A model generated the notes under the pieces. It was not told the origin of the DNA. It worked only from the letters and a program-made list of their open reading frames with translations, and searched no databases. This document shows positions 1 to 11,336 of a stretch of DNA of 64,000 nt, one piece after another. How positions within the stretch are numbered: position 1 is the stretch's first letter; each line of letters starts with the position of its first letter. Both the position numbers and the translations under genes were made by a program. This stretch comes from Acheta domesticus. Lineage: Eukaryota > Arthropoda > Insecta > Orthoptera > Gryllidae. Location: assembly GCA_031308135.1 (NCBI GenBank), contig JAHLJT010000631.1, positions 214,653,773 to 214,717,772 of the forward strand, read 5' to 3'.

Positions 1-520
1 CAAATAATTTCTTCAATGCACATGATAGAGTCAGGCTATTTATCATGAAGCAGCAAAATATCAAAAGTCAAAAAATCTTCAAATTGATTGATGGGCAAAT
101 AGATCTTCCATCTTACATATTCTATCTGCACAGGGACTGAACTAACAGGTACACTGACCACCCTGGTCAGATGGCAAAAGACCTTTACCCTTGGGCAATT
201 TTTCTGCACAAATTACATCTACACTAATTGTCTTTTTATGTATTAATGAAAAACGAATGTAAAACAGGCTCAAACGATGAAATATGGCCAATTTAATTTC
301 ACAGGCGAACTTGGCTAGAACCATTGCAACTCCACATTAGTGCCATCACGTGGCAAAACATGGGAAGCAGGAGAGTGACTACATTTTCTCTTTTATTTAT
401 CATGCTTCATCCCTGTGTTGGAAAGTGAACCACAGAAATGTATGCAAATTTTTAAACAAATTCAAATGTTTAATGTAACTATTACTTTAGAGACAATGAA
501 CAAAAACAATTTTACGGTAC
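1..520. other. RpL15 intron sequence at window edge
   Basis: AT-rich sequence left of RpL15 exon 4. The C-terminal RpL15 residues are not encoded here on the minus strand, so this is the next intron. No repeat or other gene is recognised. Confidence 0.6.
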
Positions 521-631
521 CTTATGAGCAGGATCAATTAGAATAACTTCGAAGTACTTGTAGGTAGCATCTTGGGCAACCCAGTAGGAATTTAGAACTC
601 TCAGGCCTCCACAACGCCTGCCAACACGTTC
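521..631 (-). CDS. RpL15: RpL15 exon 4
   Basis: The acceptor is CCCTTTCAG and the donor CATAAG|GTACCG. It is 111 nt in phase 0 and encodes 37 residues from ERVGRRCGG to DPAHK. The next exon is outside the window. Confidence 0.95.
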
Positions 632-3600
632 CTGAAAGGGAATCACTTTCATGAAATCAATGTTAAAAAACATGAAAGATGCTGTTTCACAGAAGCAGCA
701 TCAGACATCCAAGGAAGATTAAAGAATCACATTATATTCAACAAATAATTGTCATCACATAAAACCATTCAAGGGATTATATAGGGGAAAAATTAAATTA
801 AACTTACGAAGTAAATAATATAATGTAGAAATTTATAAAAATTAAAAAATACTACAGAAAAGCAAACTATGATTTATACTTCGGTTTTTCTTTCTTGTAG
901 CACAGGGGGGTGTCAATAAAATGGAATATCTCATGGTATTTCACGTTCTCGGTTGTGCTGCTAGGAGGGGCATGTTTCGTGACTATCGAGCAGTGCTGGC
1001 GATAATGCGATTCCTGGCGGCACAACTGAGAATGCAAAATACCATGAGATATTCCATTTTATTGACACACACCCATGTGCCAAGAAAGAAAAACCGTAGT
1101 ATATATCAAGGCACGGTAGTATTTGTTATGGAGTGTTCCATCAGTTCTCGTGAGAAAATGACAAATTTCATTTCAGAAATACCTCTCTAGTTAAAACTTT
1201 AATATTTCACACTGCCTCTCTCGAGACTGTCAACATGAATCGAAAACTAATTCCTGAAAGTTCCTCCATGCCTTAATGCATGGTTTGTGTTACAAAATCA
1301 TGTTCATAAATTAACACTGAACTAAGAATTAGTTCTAATATAAAAAAGTCAAGTTGCAATGTACAAGTTGAATAATGATGAACATCAAAATAGTCAAGAA
1401 AGTTAATATTACTACAGCTAATTCAGTCACACAAGGAATGATTCTAGTTTGTTTTGACACTTCTGACCACTGATCAATTTAATTGCTCAAAAGAAAGAGG
1501 CTTTCCTCTGTGAAAGTTCTAACATTGGCGCCATCCAAAAATAACATAACGCAAATTTCTAGGATTCTGAATACCCCCTTCCCCGCGTCAAAGCATCCAT
1601 AACGCAAACTAACGCAAGCTAGAATCCCCCCACCCCCGAATCATTACATATAGCTTCAGACCCCTCCCCTTACAAGAAATAAAAATAAGTTTTATCACAG
1701 TAAAAACAATTTGTATTAATTTTACTTTTGTAAAAATTAAAATGTATGATGTGATAAGTCAAATTATTTGGTGATTTGGTAGGACTTCGGATTGGGAACT
1801 ATATTTGAGCGAAGGAAGAACACACAATCATGAAAATATCTGACAAGATATCCACACAATTGTTTTGAGAAATTTCGATTTTTTGTGACTAGTGTTCAAC
1901 ACATTTTGAATCTAACAGTTCGCCACTCAAGGCCACGCAGTGCTCCACCAGCAAATGCACACTCAGGGAAGGGATATTGGTACTGGGTCTTTAGTATAAC
2001 TCGCAACCCATATCTAAAAGCACAACCCCTTGTTTTGGCAATTTGGCACTGCGTGAAATACCTTTGGCTTCCCTTTCCCTTTTAATGACCCACCCCCATC
2101 AGATTTCGGAGTAGGAGAACGGGGCTATTTTAGTTGAAAGAAAGAGCAAGTCTAGAAAATGTAAAGTTGGAGAAATGTGTGAATATGTGGTTTCAGCATG
2201 ATGGTTGCCCTGCACACTACTCAAATAAGGCGACAAACTTTTTGATCATTTAAGTTCCCGGAACGTTGGTTAGGACATGGTGGTACTGTGCGCTGGCCCC
2301 AGCATTCCCCAGACTTGACACCACTAGATTCTTTTTCTTTCAGGTTTTCTTAAAAACCGAGTGTACCAAGAGGCTCCAACTACACAATTGCAAGGAATGA
2401 CTCGATGCAAATGCATGTTCTGAAGTCAAAAAAGAAACTCCTTTGATATGACACCCCTTTAAATCAACTTGAAATAACAAACAATGTTATTTCAAAACAT
2501 AATAATTATGACTAATCCGTATTTTCAATCCTAAAGAAATAGAAAAAATTAGAAATTGCAGATGGATGGAATGCAAAGTACAGGGAAAAAACCGCAACAG
2601 CTTTGTAAATATATGGAAATGTTTTGTTTCTTCAAATACTAAGATCTCTTCCCTTCATATATATATTCCCAGTGTTCTGTGTGCTGGTGCATTAATGTAA
2701 GGTGCTCAGGATTAGAACACTCATTCATTTTGCAATTATAATGTCAAAGTTTGACCAAAGTTATTCACTATAACAAAATTGTCTTGATTTTTAGAGTGCT
2801 TTTGCTTCAGGTGTCAGATCTTCCCGATTCCTTCTCATTATACCTACGAAGCTTATTTTATTCATATTCAGCTCTTCTGCCAGTGACAGAAGAAAAAAGT
2901 TATCGCAGTTAATAGTAAGCCCCCCTTCCCTCCCTCACTACTTCTGACTGCGGTTTTTCCTACTTCTTGGATAATATTGGACATTTCTTGTTTTTGTTCT
3001 ACTTCTTCACTAGAATCTATACCAGCATCCTTTATTTCATCACCCATCTCATTTGCTTCATCAGAAATGCTTCCATTTCTGTCATTGCCACATTCACTGT
3101 CATCTTAAGTAAGATTTTAAATTTCAAGAAGTATTTATTATACCTTCAATCCTTTTAACTTTCCTGTATACATATGTAGTATAAGGAACATAAGGTAATT
3201 CTGCGCAAAAAGATGGCACATTTTCGGCAGCAAAAAATTCATTGCTGGGCCCTGACAACGAAAGTTGATAGAACCAGTTGCTAAATTAAGAAAAAGAACC
3301 CCCTAACATGTGGTGTAGCCAGAATCTCTATTTTGCAAGTCCTTGATACAGGAAAACCAATGAATAGAAAAACGTCCATCTGTCCGTTAGTTAACACCAC
3401 TAGTGCCCACTCGTAGGATTTTGTCCAATTTGAGAAACCCCCGTCCACCTGGTTCTAGCTGATGCTTTGAGATTTTTAAAATCTTTCTTCAAAATTTGGG
3501 GGTACTTTACATTAAGCCCCAAATTTTCTCAAATTTCTCAAATTTCAAATTTTCTCAAAAACTGCTCCAAATTTTTCTTCAAATTTCATGTAAGAGTAAA

Positions 3601-6600
3601 ATACACCTATTAAGGTGGCATAGGTCCTAATTTCACGGTTAACTTTGAATTTTCAAAAATTTGAATTTTTTGGGACATCTTCCTCAAACTACAAAATAGA
3701 AGATCAGAACACTTGCCTTCAAATAAAATTTCTTCTCCAACGCAAGTTCTTTCCTTAACCCTGGAGAGGTGGCAGTTGCTGGAGTTACGTTAGAGGTGGT
3801 GCAGGGTCATTTCTGACCCTTTTGAGTTATTTCTTTATAAAATTATATTTAGCAAGAAATAAGTGCAAAATTAGTTATTTTAATAATTATCAACCATTTA
3901 TAGGATCGTATTAACTTAATGCACTAATATAATCAAACACGCAAAGGAATTCAAACAAATACAAGAGCAAAATAACACTGGAGGGGAGGAAGAAAGAAAG
4001 AAAAAAAGAAAAAAAAAAAGAAAAAAAAGAAGAAAAAAAAACAAACACTATTTTCACTTGCCTAGGATTTTGCAACGAATTTATAGTAAATCGGGTACAC
4101 TGAATCTAGATATGTCATTAGTTTTGCTGAATTGGTTCTAGTTTTTGTGCTATGAACATTGTAATGTATACTCTCGCAAAACTCACAGCATCTAATGCTG
4201 CGAGTTTAATGTACACTCCACACAAGTTTTGCATACCACATCAAGAGTCAACGACTGATCTTAATCATCCACTTTTATACCATATTATATATGTTTCATA
4301 TCAATCTTTATACAAACGCTGTTTTTTAATTTTAAACATTGAATATCGCATTATTTTCAGGATACTTTAATTGAGCTTCGTTTTATTAATACATTTTCTT
4401 TAGTTACAAAACAATGAGTTCTTCAGGAAGACCTTGTTTGAATAACTTTAATGTATTAGACTACATTTGTGGGGAATTTACACTACAAAAACAGAAAAGA
4501 AATATTACAAACTTTGTATAAAAATATATGAAATATATTTTGGTATAAAAGTGGATGATCAAGATAAGTCGTTGACTCCTGATGTAGTATGCAAAACCTG
4601 TGGAGTGTGTGTCAGTGGAAAACTGAAGAGTTTAAAATTTTTGTGTACTGATAGTATGGCGAGAGCCGTAAAATTATGATTGTTATTAGTGTTCTGTAAA
4701 CATAAAAGCCTTAAATCGTGACAAGAAAAAGAACAGGGAGTACCCTAATTTAGAATCAGCAAAGCGACCTGTGCTACATGGACCTGATGTTCACCACAAT
4801 CACTGGAAGCCCTGAGTCTGATAGTAAGGAAATACCGATTCTGGGGTGCAATTCAAGTTAGCAGTGGCAGTGAATACGATGGAAGTGTTGTTACAAAAGA
4901 GCTCTTCTCCCAAGATAAACTTCCAGAAAATCTTGGCAATATGTGTGAGGAACCCTCAAGAAATAATGGTAATGGAAGTTAGATATCAGGGCAGATGGGA
5001 TAGACAATGGCAAACTACTACTGGAGCCATCAACATGATTGCCCTTATTTGCCGTGTAAAAGGATATCATACAATGTTTTGTGATTCTTTACAGGCTGTA
5101 TATATAAATATATTGACTATATTAATATTAAATATTTCAAGAGTTAAATTTTGTATAAATAGGCATATCTAGTTACATTTAGTTAAAGTTTTATGTAATT
5201 TACGAATAGCATGTACTCAATAAAATAAAATAATATTTTTCAATGCGATTTTCATTATCTCAAAAACTAGAGCCAATCTACCCAAGCTAATGCCATATTC
5301 GGAATCTGTGCATTAAACATACACTAAAATGGCTTTAAATTGTTTGGCAAGAAAATGAGAATTGACCAGTGTAATCATTTATCTTTCATTTTATGTAGTG
5401 ACTCCATTTACATTTTCCTGAATATTTCAACAGCAAAGGTATCAGAAAGTTTCATTTTCTACATTGTTTCACATAAAAACAAACAATTTATTGAAAATGC
5501 TTCAAAGCCAATCAACACAACTTAGAAAAGGAAGAAATTTAAGATGTTTGTATTGATGTCACAAATATTTATAAATGAATTGCACAGTATAAAACTTTGA
5601 AAATATTTCAGACAAAAGCTAAAGAATATGATGAAAGGTATGTGAAATGTAATCTTCTTACTCGCAAAATTAGGCAACTGCAGCTAAGCAAGATACGTGG
5701 GGTCACTACAGACCCCGCGCCACCTCTCTCGGGTCAAGGTCATGTAAATTTTTTTGAAACTTTTAGTAGTTTTCAAGTAATATTGCATGCAATATGTAAA
5801 ATGTTAAAAAATTAGGAAAACTAGGTTTTCTCAAAACTGCTCCCCATTTGTTAATGAAATTTTTGGTAGGGATTGTGCCTAATGTACTCTATGAGATGAC
5901 AAACGTCATATTGCTCTGTTTGTTTTTTCAAAAATTACACAAACGTAATTTTTTTGAACTGATCTCTCACACAGTTATGCCATACCAGCCATTGGTAAAC
6001 ACTATTATACTTGTGAGTGTAAGTGCTTCAATTGAAGTTTTTAGAAAACTTAAGAATTTTCTGAGAAAAGAGCTTTGTATTTCGCATTTTTAGTAGCGCT
6101 GAAACGCTATAATTCTAGAAACAATTCCGTTTAGGTTGAGGTTTTAGTGTTCATTCATATTCTAAAATTAATATTTTCGTTCTACCACTAGGAAAGCGAA
6201 AAATTAAGAAAATGCCAAAACAATGTACTTTGGGTGGGAGATACTTGGCAGCTGGCAAGAGTATGTGGCAAGTCTGAATAGCTAGCCGAGACCCAAGGAA
6301 ATAGAAAAGTATGTGCCATTCTGTAGCACCACTAGTTCTGTACTCTTGCACTTTCACACACACTCATGGCTTGCAATTACATTCTGCACATGGAAAGTTC
6401 TCTATAACAACTGCTGTTGATTTGAAAAGAACAGGATCTATCCAGCCATTTCTAACAGATTGTTATCATGCATAGAATTTTAAGACAACAATAGTCTTAT
6501 CAATCTGAAAAAGAGTGATATACTACTTCCAATGGGAAACAGAAGGAGACAAAAATTAAACAAAGACTTGGAAGTGTATACTGTGTCAATATGACACATG

Positions 6601-9600
6601 GCGGTCCTTCTAGGTATACCCAAGATTATTTCGAAATTTATGAAAAATCACAGGATTGAGCTTAGCAGCACATGCTTCATGCACTAAAGAAAGCACTTAC
6701 AAAGAACTAATTTTCTAACTTTTAAAACTTAAGCACTACACTGTAGTATGTGTCACAAATTTGTATTTTCTCACACTCAGCCCTTCTAATGTCACAATTT
6801 TTTATTCTGCTGCTCTGTGAAGTCAAGGCCATGTTAGCCATGATATTTGGGGAATATTTTGAATTGCTCCCGCCTTGTAGTAACTGCACTCCAAAACTTG
6901 TCTTATGTAATACAGCAGGGTGTTCTTTGAGTAAATCAACAATGTCTAAATTGCATTGCAACACACATTTCTACACACAAAGCACCCTTAACTACAGCAA
7001 CTATAGGGCAGAGGGACGACATTGAGTTGGAAAGTTAAGGAGCTCCAATGTGTCCAAAGCATTGAACAATGAAACATTCAACAATTCATAAATAAAATCT
7101 CTAAGGAACACATATTTCCTCAACTCTGCTCATCTGATGAGAGCAATTACGAGTGAGTTACATTTTATTCATAAGTAATTACTCACACTGACCAAAGCGT
7201 TGCAAGTTCGCTCTTGAGTGTTTACATAGTGAATTGGCTCAATTTTGTTAATATCACCCAAAAAGATAGTTCCAACCATACATCTTCGCATTCTCAACAG
7301 TTTTCTAGTCAATAAGACTATTTTCAATTTTATTTTGAGTTAATAGCAGGTGGCTAAAAATTTAAGATTTCAGGAGACACTCTTCAAAATTAGAGTTGAC
7401 TTACATTTGGGTAAATATGAAAGATTCTTTGCTTTTCTTGAGGGCATCTCCAACCAATACAAAACCTGAAGAAACCTCACTTTGGTAAGTTTTATTCAAT
7501 TATTTCAGAGCACTTTCGATAATGTTAGAGAAAAGGTCATCAGGAGACTCCTACTTCCTCCTATCCTCCCTGCACTGCTCGCTTGTTTGTTTTGTTCTCT
7601 TTACTTGAACTAATCACAAGATAATACCATGCTTCTGGCCTCAATTCCACTTTCTCAAAATTTTATTTCAAAAGTAATTTTTTAACCTTGACCACACGAT
7701 GTGCCATGTAAGGCTCAAACTAACATTTTTGTTAAAACATGAAAAGTATCACTTATGTTTCTTAAATTCTTTCATACATAATCTAATGAAAATAAACTAA
7801 ATATTTTCTCCTTCAAAACAAAAATTCATACAGAAAAGGTTTAAAGAAAGGCAGAGGGAAAGGAGAACCCCAAGAAAACCACCAAGAGTTTGCTTTCTGT
7901 ATATTCTTCATGGATTGACTGAGGGATAGAAACCAGCAAAGCTGTGGTGAAAGGGCTGATCCTGGAAAGCACTTTAACCCAGGCTTTCTCGATTATTGTG
8001 CCTTGATGTGATCCGATTCTCTTCTAATCAGATTACAGGAATGTTATAATTTTCCAGACAGGAATTATTTATATTACTTTGAGAAACATTTAAACGAGCA
8101 TTACATAATTACTGTCAGTTGACATTATTAAACTGACTTTACATTTTATATCAAACATTTTTAATTACTTATATAAATATCTATTTACTGTTCCCTTTAA
8201 AACAAATTCTCTTAAATATGAGGGAGGTATATAAAGAAATGTGAGCGCCGGAACTGTGGAGGTGCGAACCAGGTTCCTGTCCTCGCGAAAGTAGCACATC
8301 AGATCTATCGGGTAACGATGCATGTTAGCCTGTCACTGTCCACTTGGTGTCAAAATGAGTTGGCAAAATTACATTTCTAGCGTGAAAAACATGAATAGTT
8401 CACTCAAACGAAATGAAATTTTCTAAAACTAGTCTTTAAATATACCAAGTAAATGATGAATCATTTCTAAGTATCCTTCACGACAAGAATCAGAAGTGAA
8501 GGATACACACAGCATACTTCGGTTTTTCTTTCTTAGCGCATGGGGGGAGGGGAGTGTCAATAAAATGGAATATCCCATGGTATATCACATCGTTGTCAGT
8601 TGTGCCACTAGGAGTTGAATGATTGTAACTATCGAGTAGTGCTGGTGATCATGCGATTCCTGGCAGCACAACCGAGAACGACCTGAAATACCGTGAGATA
8701 TTCCATTTTATTGACACACCCCGTGCACCAAGAAAGAAAAACCAAACTATAGTATCCAAGAGGCCATGACAGCAAAGGTCATGCAGACAGATGCAGCATA
8801 AACCTGGGATTGACTGGCGAATGTTCTAGTCATTAAACAATGAGCTCTGTCCTTTCATTTGCTTACTTTAAAAAGAAATTATTAATGCATCACATACCAG
8901 AACTGGACAAAATAAAAACGAATATTTCATTAAATATTATCCCCACACTAACAAACGAATTCACAGTAGTATTATTACTTTTTAACAAACTTGCATCTTT
9001 GTTCTAATTTTGATCTTCCCCTAAATATCTTTAGTTCCAATTACAAATACTACAATAATACCCATTTAAAATCATGTTTTGCAGACATAGTAACTTACCT
9101 CAGCTACAGACTGTAAATTACGTGTCGGTTTAAGTTGATTTACCCCATGACTCTTCGGTTTGCCGTAGGTAGCACCCTTAGGTACAGGGCGTTTACGACC
9201 ACCTCGTCGAACACGTATGCGGAAAATCACATAACCTTGAAGAAAAGAAAGCTATTACATTTCACAAACATCAAGTCTGTTAAACAAAGCAAATATGTAT
9301 ATTATACATCAGACATCCAAGGAAGAAAAATAATCATGGTTTATCAACATTGGAGAATATCATCATAAGTAAATTGAAGAAACCTGAATAAACAAATCCT
9401 ATTTTTATTAATTATTAATCAATGCAGTTATGGCATTAAAAATTCCAAACTGAAAAACTTTATAAGTTAGGGTGGCTAACTTAACAGTAACCCACAACCA
9501 CGTTAATACTGGAAATAAATCAATTCTAAAGCAATCATATGCAAAACTACCTTTCAATAAATTGTTTTGCTCAGAAGAAAATGGTCTGTTACTGAAATTC

Positions 9601-10196
9601 TCAGGTTTGGGCAGTAAGTTTATATCTACCAAGAATGCACAGATATGGCTTTATAATTTTGAGAATAGGACCCATTTCCGAACAGCCACAAAACGTCCAT
9701 ATCACATTCTGCCCAATTACAGTAGTAATTCTTGAGAAAATATTGCATGCAACATTTGAACATTAATTACCCCAACATTACCATCAAATACCAACATGAA
9801 GGTAACAATTTTGATTACACTAAGGCTCTGGCCTGGTATGTATTGGAGTTTTTAATCTCAACAAAGAACAAGTATGCAGCCATAGCTACAGTAGAAGTTT
9901 TAGAACATATTTCCCTCAGATGCAAGAAACTGTACCTATGCTAAATAAATAATTTACACGTAAAATTATAACTACACAAAACATTTTACTCGTGTATTGA
10001 ACACACTAATCCAATTTTTCATACCTTGTTTGCATCTATAGCCAAGTCTCCTCGCCTTGTCCGGGCGGGAAGGTCTTGGGCAACGATGTAATTTCGTCAA
10101 TTGACGGTATTGCCAGCATCTTACACGAAGCAGAAATCGCATAACATCGCTCTGTTTCTTTCTGTACAGTTCCTGCATATACTTGTACGCACCCAT
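521..10196 (-). CDS. RpL15: 60S ribosomal protein L15, partial (3' end off window)
   Basis: Component of the large cytosolic ribosomal subunit. Three coding exons on the minus strand: 10196-10025, 9235-9099 and 631-521. They join in frame with GT-AG junctions (172, 137 and 111 nt) to give residues 1-140. The start reads [14 protein letters not shown]. Further signature stretches are [15 protein letters not shown] at the first junction, [20 protein letters not shown] in the middle, and [15 protein letters not shown] followed by [11 protein letters not shown] at the end. The family is about 204 residues, so roughly 64 C-terminal residues should lie left of base 1; I find no match for them in 1-520. 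The start codon is certain from the conserved N terminus, and the intron acceptor sits 22 bases upstream of it. The intron between the second and third coding exons is about 8.5 kb and full of transposon remains, unusual for a ribosomal protein gene. The exons show no frameshift or stop, so this looks like the functional intron-containing copy rather than a retropseudogene. Confidence 0.97.
877..1101. mobile_element. Foldback MITE, family A copy 1
   Basis: An almost complete palindrome flanked by TA on both sides. It opens TACTTCGGTTTTTCTTTCTT and closes with the reverse complement. The arms carry a GTCAATAAAATGGAATATC block and its complement around a short loop. Members at 8515 and 12922 share the whole arm. 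There is no coding capacity. TA duplications and long terminal inverted repeats suit a non-autonomous Tc1/mariner-type element, but the parent family is not identified. It lies in the RpL15 intron. Confidence 0.85.
1890..2680 (+). mobile_element. DDE transposon remnant, family R2 copy A (transposase C-terminus)
   Basis: At 2170-2430 a degraded plus-strand reading contains [15 protein letters not shown], then a stretch resembling the usual [18 protein letters not shown] block of IS630/Tc1-like insect transposases. The left part (about 1980-2155) closely matches 29533-29720. The right part (2485-2670) matches 43025-43235. Frameshifts and stops make it dead. The closest type I recognise is the insect transposase family with a helix-turn-helix followed by a DDE domain; the exact family is uncertain. 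Confidence 0.7.
2795..3105 (-). pseudogene. piggyBac-type transposase fragment, internally deleted
   Basis: On the minus strand from about 3105 an acidic stretch ([20 protein letters not shown]) runs without a stop into [20 protein letters not shown] and then [14 protein letters not shown]. The second part matches the third-aspartate region of piggyBac transposases (DNFFTS, LAEEL, GT.RKN, PPE). The first part resembles their acidic N terminus. A normal protein has several hundred residues between the two, so this is an internal deletion joining the ends in one frame. A stop follows EAKAL. No terminal repeats were identified for it. Confidence 0.65.
3984..4041. repeat. Purine (A/G) tract
   Basis: Uninterrupted A and G run with GAAA-type units, near the left end of the piggyBac-like element. 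Confidence 0.9.
4405..4960 (+). pseudogene. Repeated insect zinc-finger-like protein remnant inside the piggyBac-like element
   Basis: The reading starts [20 protein letters not shown] and continues after a frameshift as [20 protein letters not shown]. It then runs after further breaks through [20 protein letters not shown] to [10 protein letters not shown]. This matches, from memory, a multi-copy insect protein type with paired cysteines (YxCG, CKTC, CYFC) often found in transposon-rich contexts. Its function is unknown. Frameshifts and in-frame stops make this copy non-functional. Confidence 0.6.
6346..8514. other. RpL15 intron, no recognised feature
   Basis: AT-rich single-copy-looking sequence. 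Open frames here are short and unlike known proteins. Confidence 0.5.
8515..8754. mobile_element. Foldback MITE, family A copy 2
   Basis: Same palindrome as 877-1101: TACTTCGGTTTTTCTTTCTT at the left, complement at the right, and the GTCAATAAAATGGAATATC block in the arm. It is more diverged, with no clean TA duplication. Just left of it, 8471-8506 forms a separate small hairpin (GTATCCTTCAC and its complement). Confidence 0.85.
9099..9235 (-). CDS. RpL15: RpL15 exon 3
   Basis: The acceptor is TTCTTCAAG and the donor GAG|GTAAGT. It encodes the basic segment ending NLQSVAE, about residues 58-103, in frame with the flanking exons. Confidence 0.95.
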
Positions 10197-10218
10197 GGCG
10201 AGTCCGTGGGCGACGACC
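10025..10218 (-). CDS. RpL15: RpL15 exon 2 (first coding exon)
   Basis: It begins after a TTCCAG acceptor with 22 nt of 5' leader; ATG is at 10196-10194. It ends at an AACAAG|GTATGA donor in the middle of a glycine codon and encodes residues 1-57. Confidence 0.95.
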
Positions 10219-10554
10219 CTGGAAGACCAAATAAACAAAATATATCCACAATACCAAAATAATTCAAAACATTATACTTATTATTAGAAAGTCACGAGTT
10301 CCGAATTTATTCCAGAAAATAATCTGATAACCAGTGATTTATAACTACTAAACTATTCCACATGCGACAATCACATCTTAGCCACATGTAAAGAAAGATG
10401 GAAACGCAACATCGTTATCCAAAATTACAATAGATACCTTTCTAAACTATTTCACATTAAATTCACATAACTTCTTTTGAAGATGTTTACGATTCCTTCC
10501 CGATTCACAAGATTCACAACGATGTAATAAAACACAACAATACTGCTTACTTAC

Positions 10555-10579
10555 CCACTGCTCGCCAAATACCGGAAAG
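10555..10579 (-). promoter_or_regulatory. RpL15: RpL15 non-coding first exon and TOP-type start
   Basis: On the minus strand a CTTTCC pyrimidine tract at 10579-10574 lies just upstream of a strong donor, GTG|GGTAAGT-like, at 10555. Ribosomal protein mRNAs normally begin with C plus a pyrimidine run (5' TOP), so the likely transcription start is near 10579. The exon would be only about 25 nt. The exact start is inferred; no TATA box is evident upstream. Confidence 0.55.
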
Positions 10580-11083
10580 ACTGGCAGACAACCGCTGTTG
10601 CCAACTGGTTGAGAGGAGCGAGGAGAGGAAACTGCCAGAGTATTTGAAACTTCTTCAGAGCATTAACATAGTATTTAACTATCTTCGAAAGCACCAAATT
10701 GCTTTATATAAATAAAATAATACATATTACATATTTTCAGATAATTTTAATCATTTTATTATTCCTTCAAATCTCAAATATTTTTTCAATTATTGGCGGG
10801 ATATTTAAAATTGCTTTGTATTTATTAATAAAACATAAGGCATTAATCCTCTTAGCAAGTGCAACAGCGATGTAAATGTGCATAAATTATGTTTAAAGAC
10901 ATGCACGTCATCAACCTTAGATAAAATACTTCAATCTGCGAAATGTCTTTTATGAAAGAATGTAAATTGTTTTGAAAACCCACAATTTATATCTGTTTCA
11001 AATTATGTTCTTTACGAAATAAGAATTCCGTTGCCAATAATGTCGAATCCCAACCCATTTTTAGTGAACTTACCCAAAAGTTA

Positions 11084-11336
11084 TACTGCGATTTTTGTAG
11101 GAAGAGCTCTGAAGATAACTCAAATCCCATCTTCGCGATGGAATATGTCACGGCATTTCGCGTCTTTTCTCGGTCTTGCCGGTAGAAGACGCATGATCGC
11201 AAGCACTGCTTCATACGGTCGCGATCGTGCGATATCTAGCGGAACGACTGTGAATGATACGAAATGCCGTGACATATTCCATCGCGAAGATGGGATTTGA
11301 GTTATCTTGAGAGCTCTTCCTACAAAAATCGCAGTA
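11084..11336. mobile_element. Foldback MITE, family D (divergent outer arms)
   Basis: A near-perfect palindrome with TA on both sides. It starts TACTGCGATTTTTGTAGGAA and ends with the complement. The inner arm (ATGGAATATGTCACGGCATT, then GCATGATCGCAAGCACTGCT) clearly resembles the inner arm of family A, while the outer arm differs. It lies about 500 bp upstream of the RpL15 start. Confidence 0.85.

Larger units (their letters stand above)
3759..5733. mobile_element. piggyBac-like element at a TTAA site
   Basis: The left terminus is TTAA followed by CCCTGGAGAGGTGGC. The right terminus, read inward, is CCCGAGAGAGGTGGC, flanked by TCAA (a one-base-decayed TTAA). Subterminal GGGTCATTTCTGACCC on the left pairs in type with GGGGTCACTACAGACCCC on the right. 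TTAA targets and CCC-starting inverted repeats are hallmarks of piggyBac-like transposons. Removing the element restores continuity with the R1 repeat copy at about 46995-47035. The interior carries an unrelated protein remnant and no recognisable transposase. Confidence 0.85.
3360..6345 (-). mobile_element. AT-rich repeat R1, minus copy, split by a piggyBac-like insertion
   Basis: The two parts, 6345-5734 and 3758-3360 read on the minus strand, align in order to the uninterrupted plus copy at 46060-47345. Matching landmarks are a CTAGTGGTGCTACAGAATGG start, quasi-repeated TTTTCAAAAATT blocks, a GGACCTATGCCACCTT block and a GACAGATGGA tail. Bases 3759-5733 are a later insertion. No coding capacity or family is recognised. 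Confidence 0.75.

Noticed and set aside
7128..7192. C/D-box snoRNA candidate in the RpL15 intron (TGATGA then CTGA about 47 bases later)
   Set aside because: No terminal stem, no C'/D' boxes and no recognisable guide; the boxes are short enough to occur by chance.
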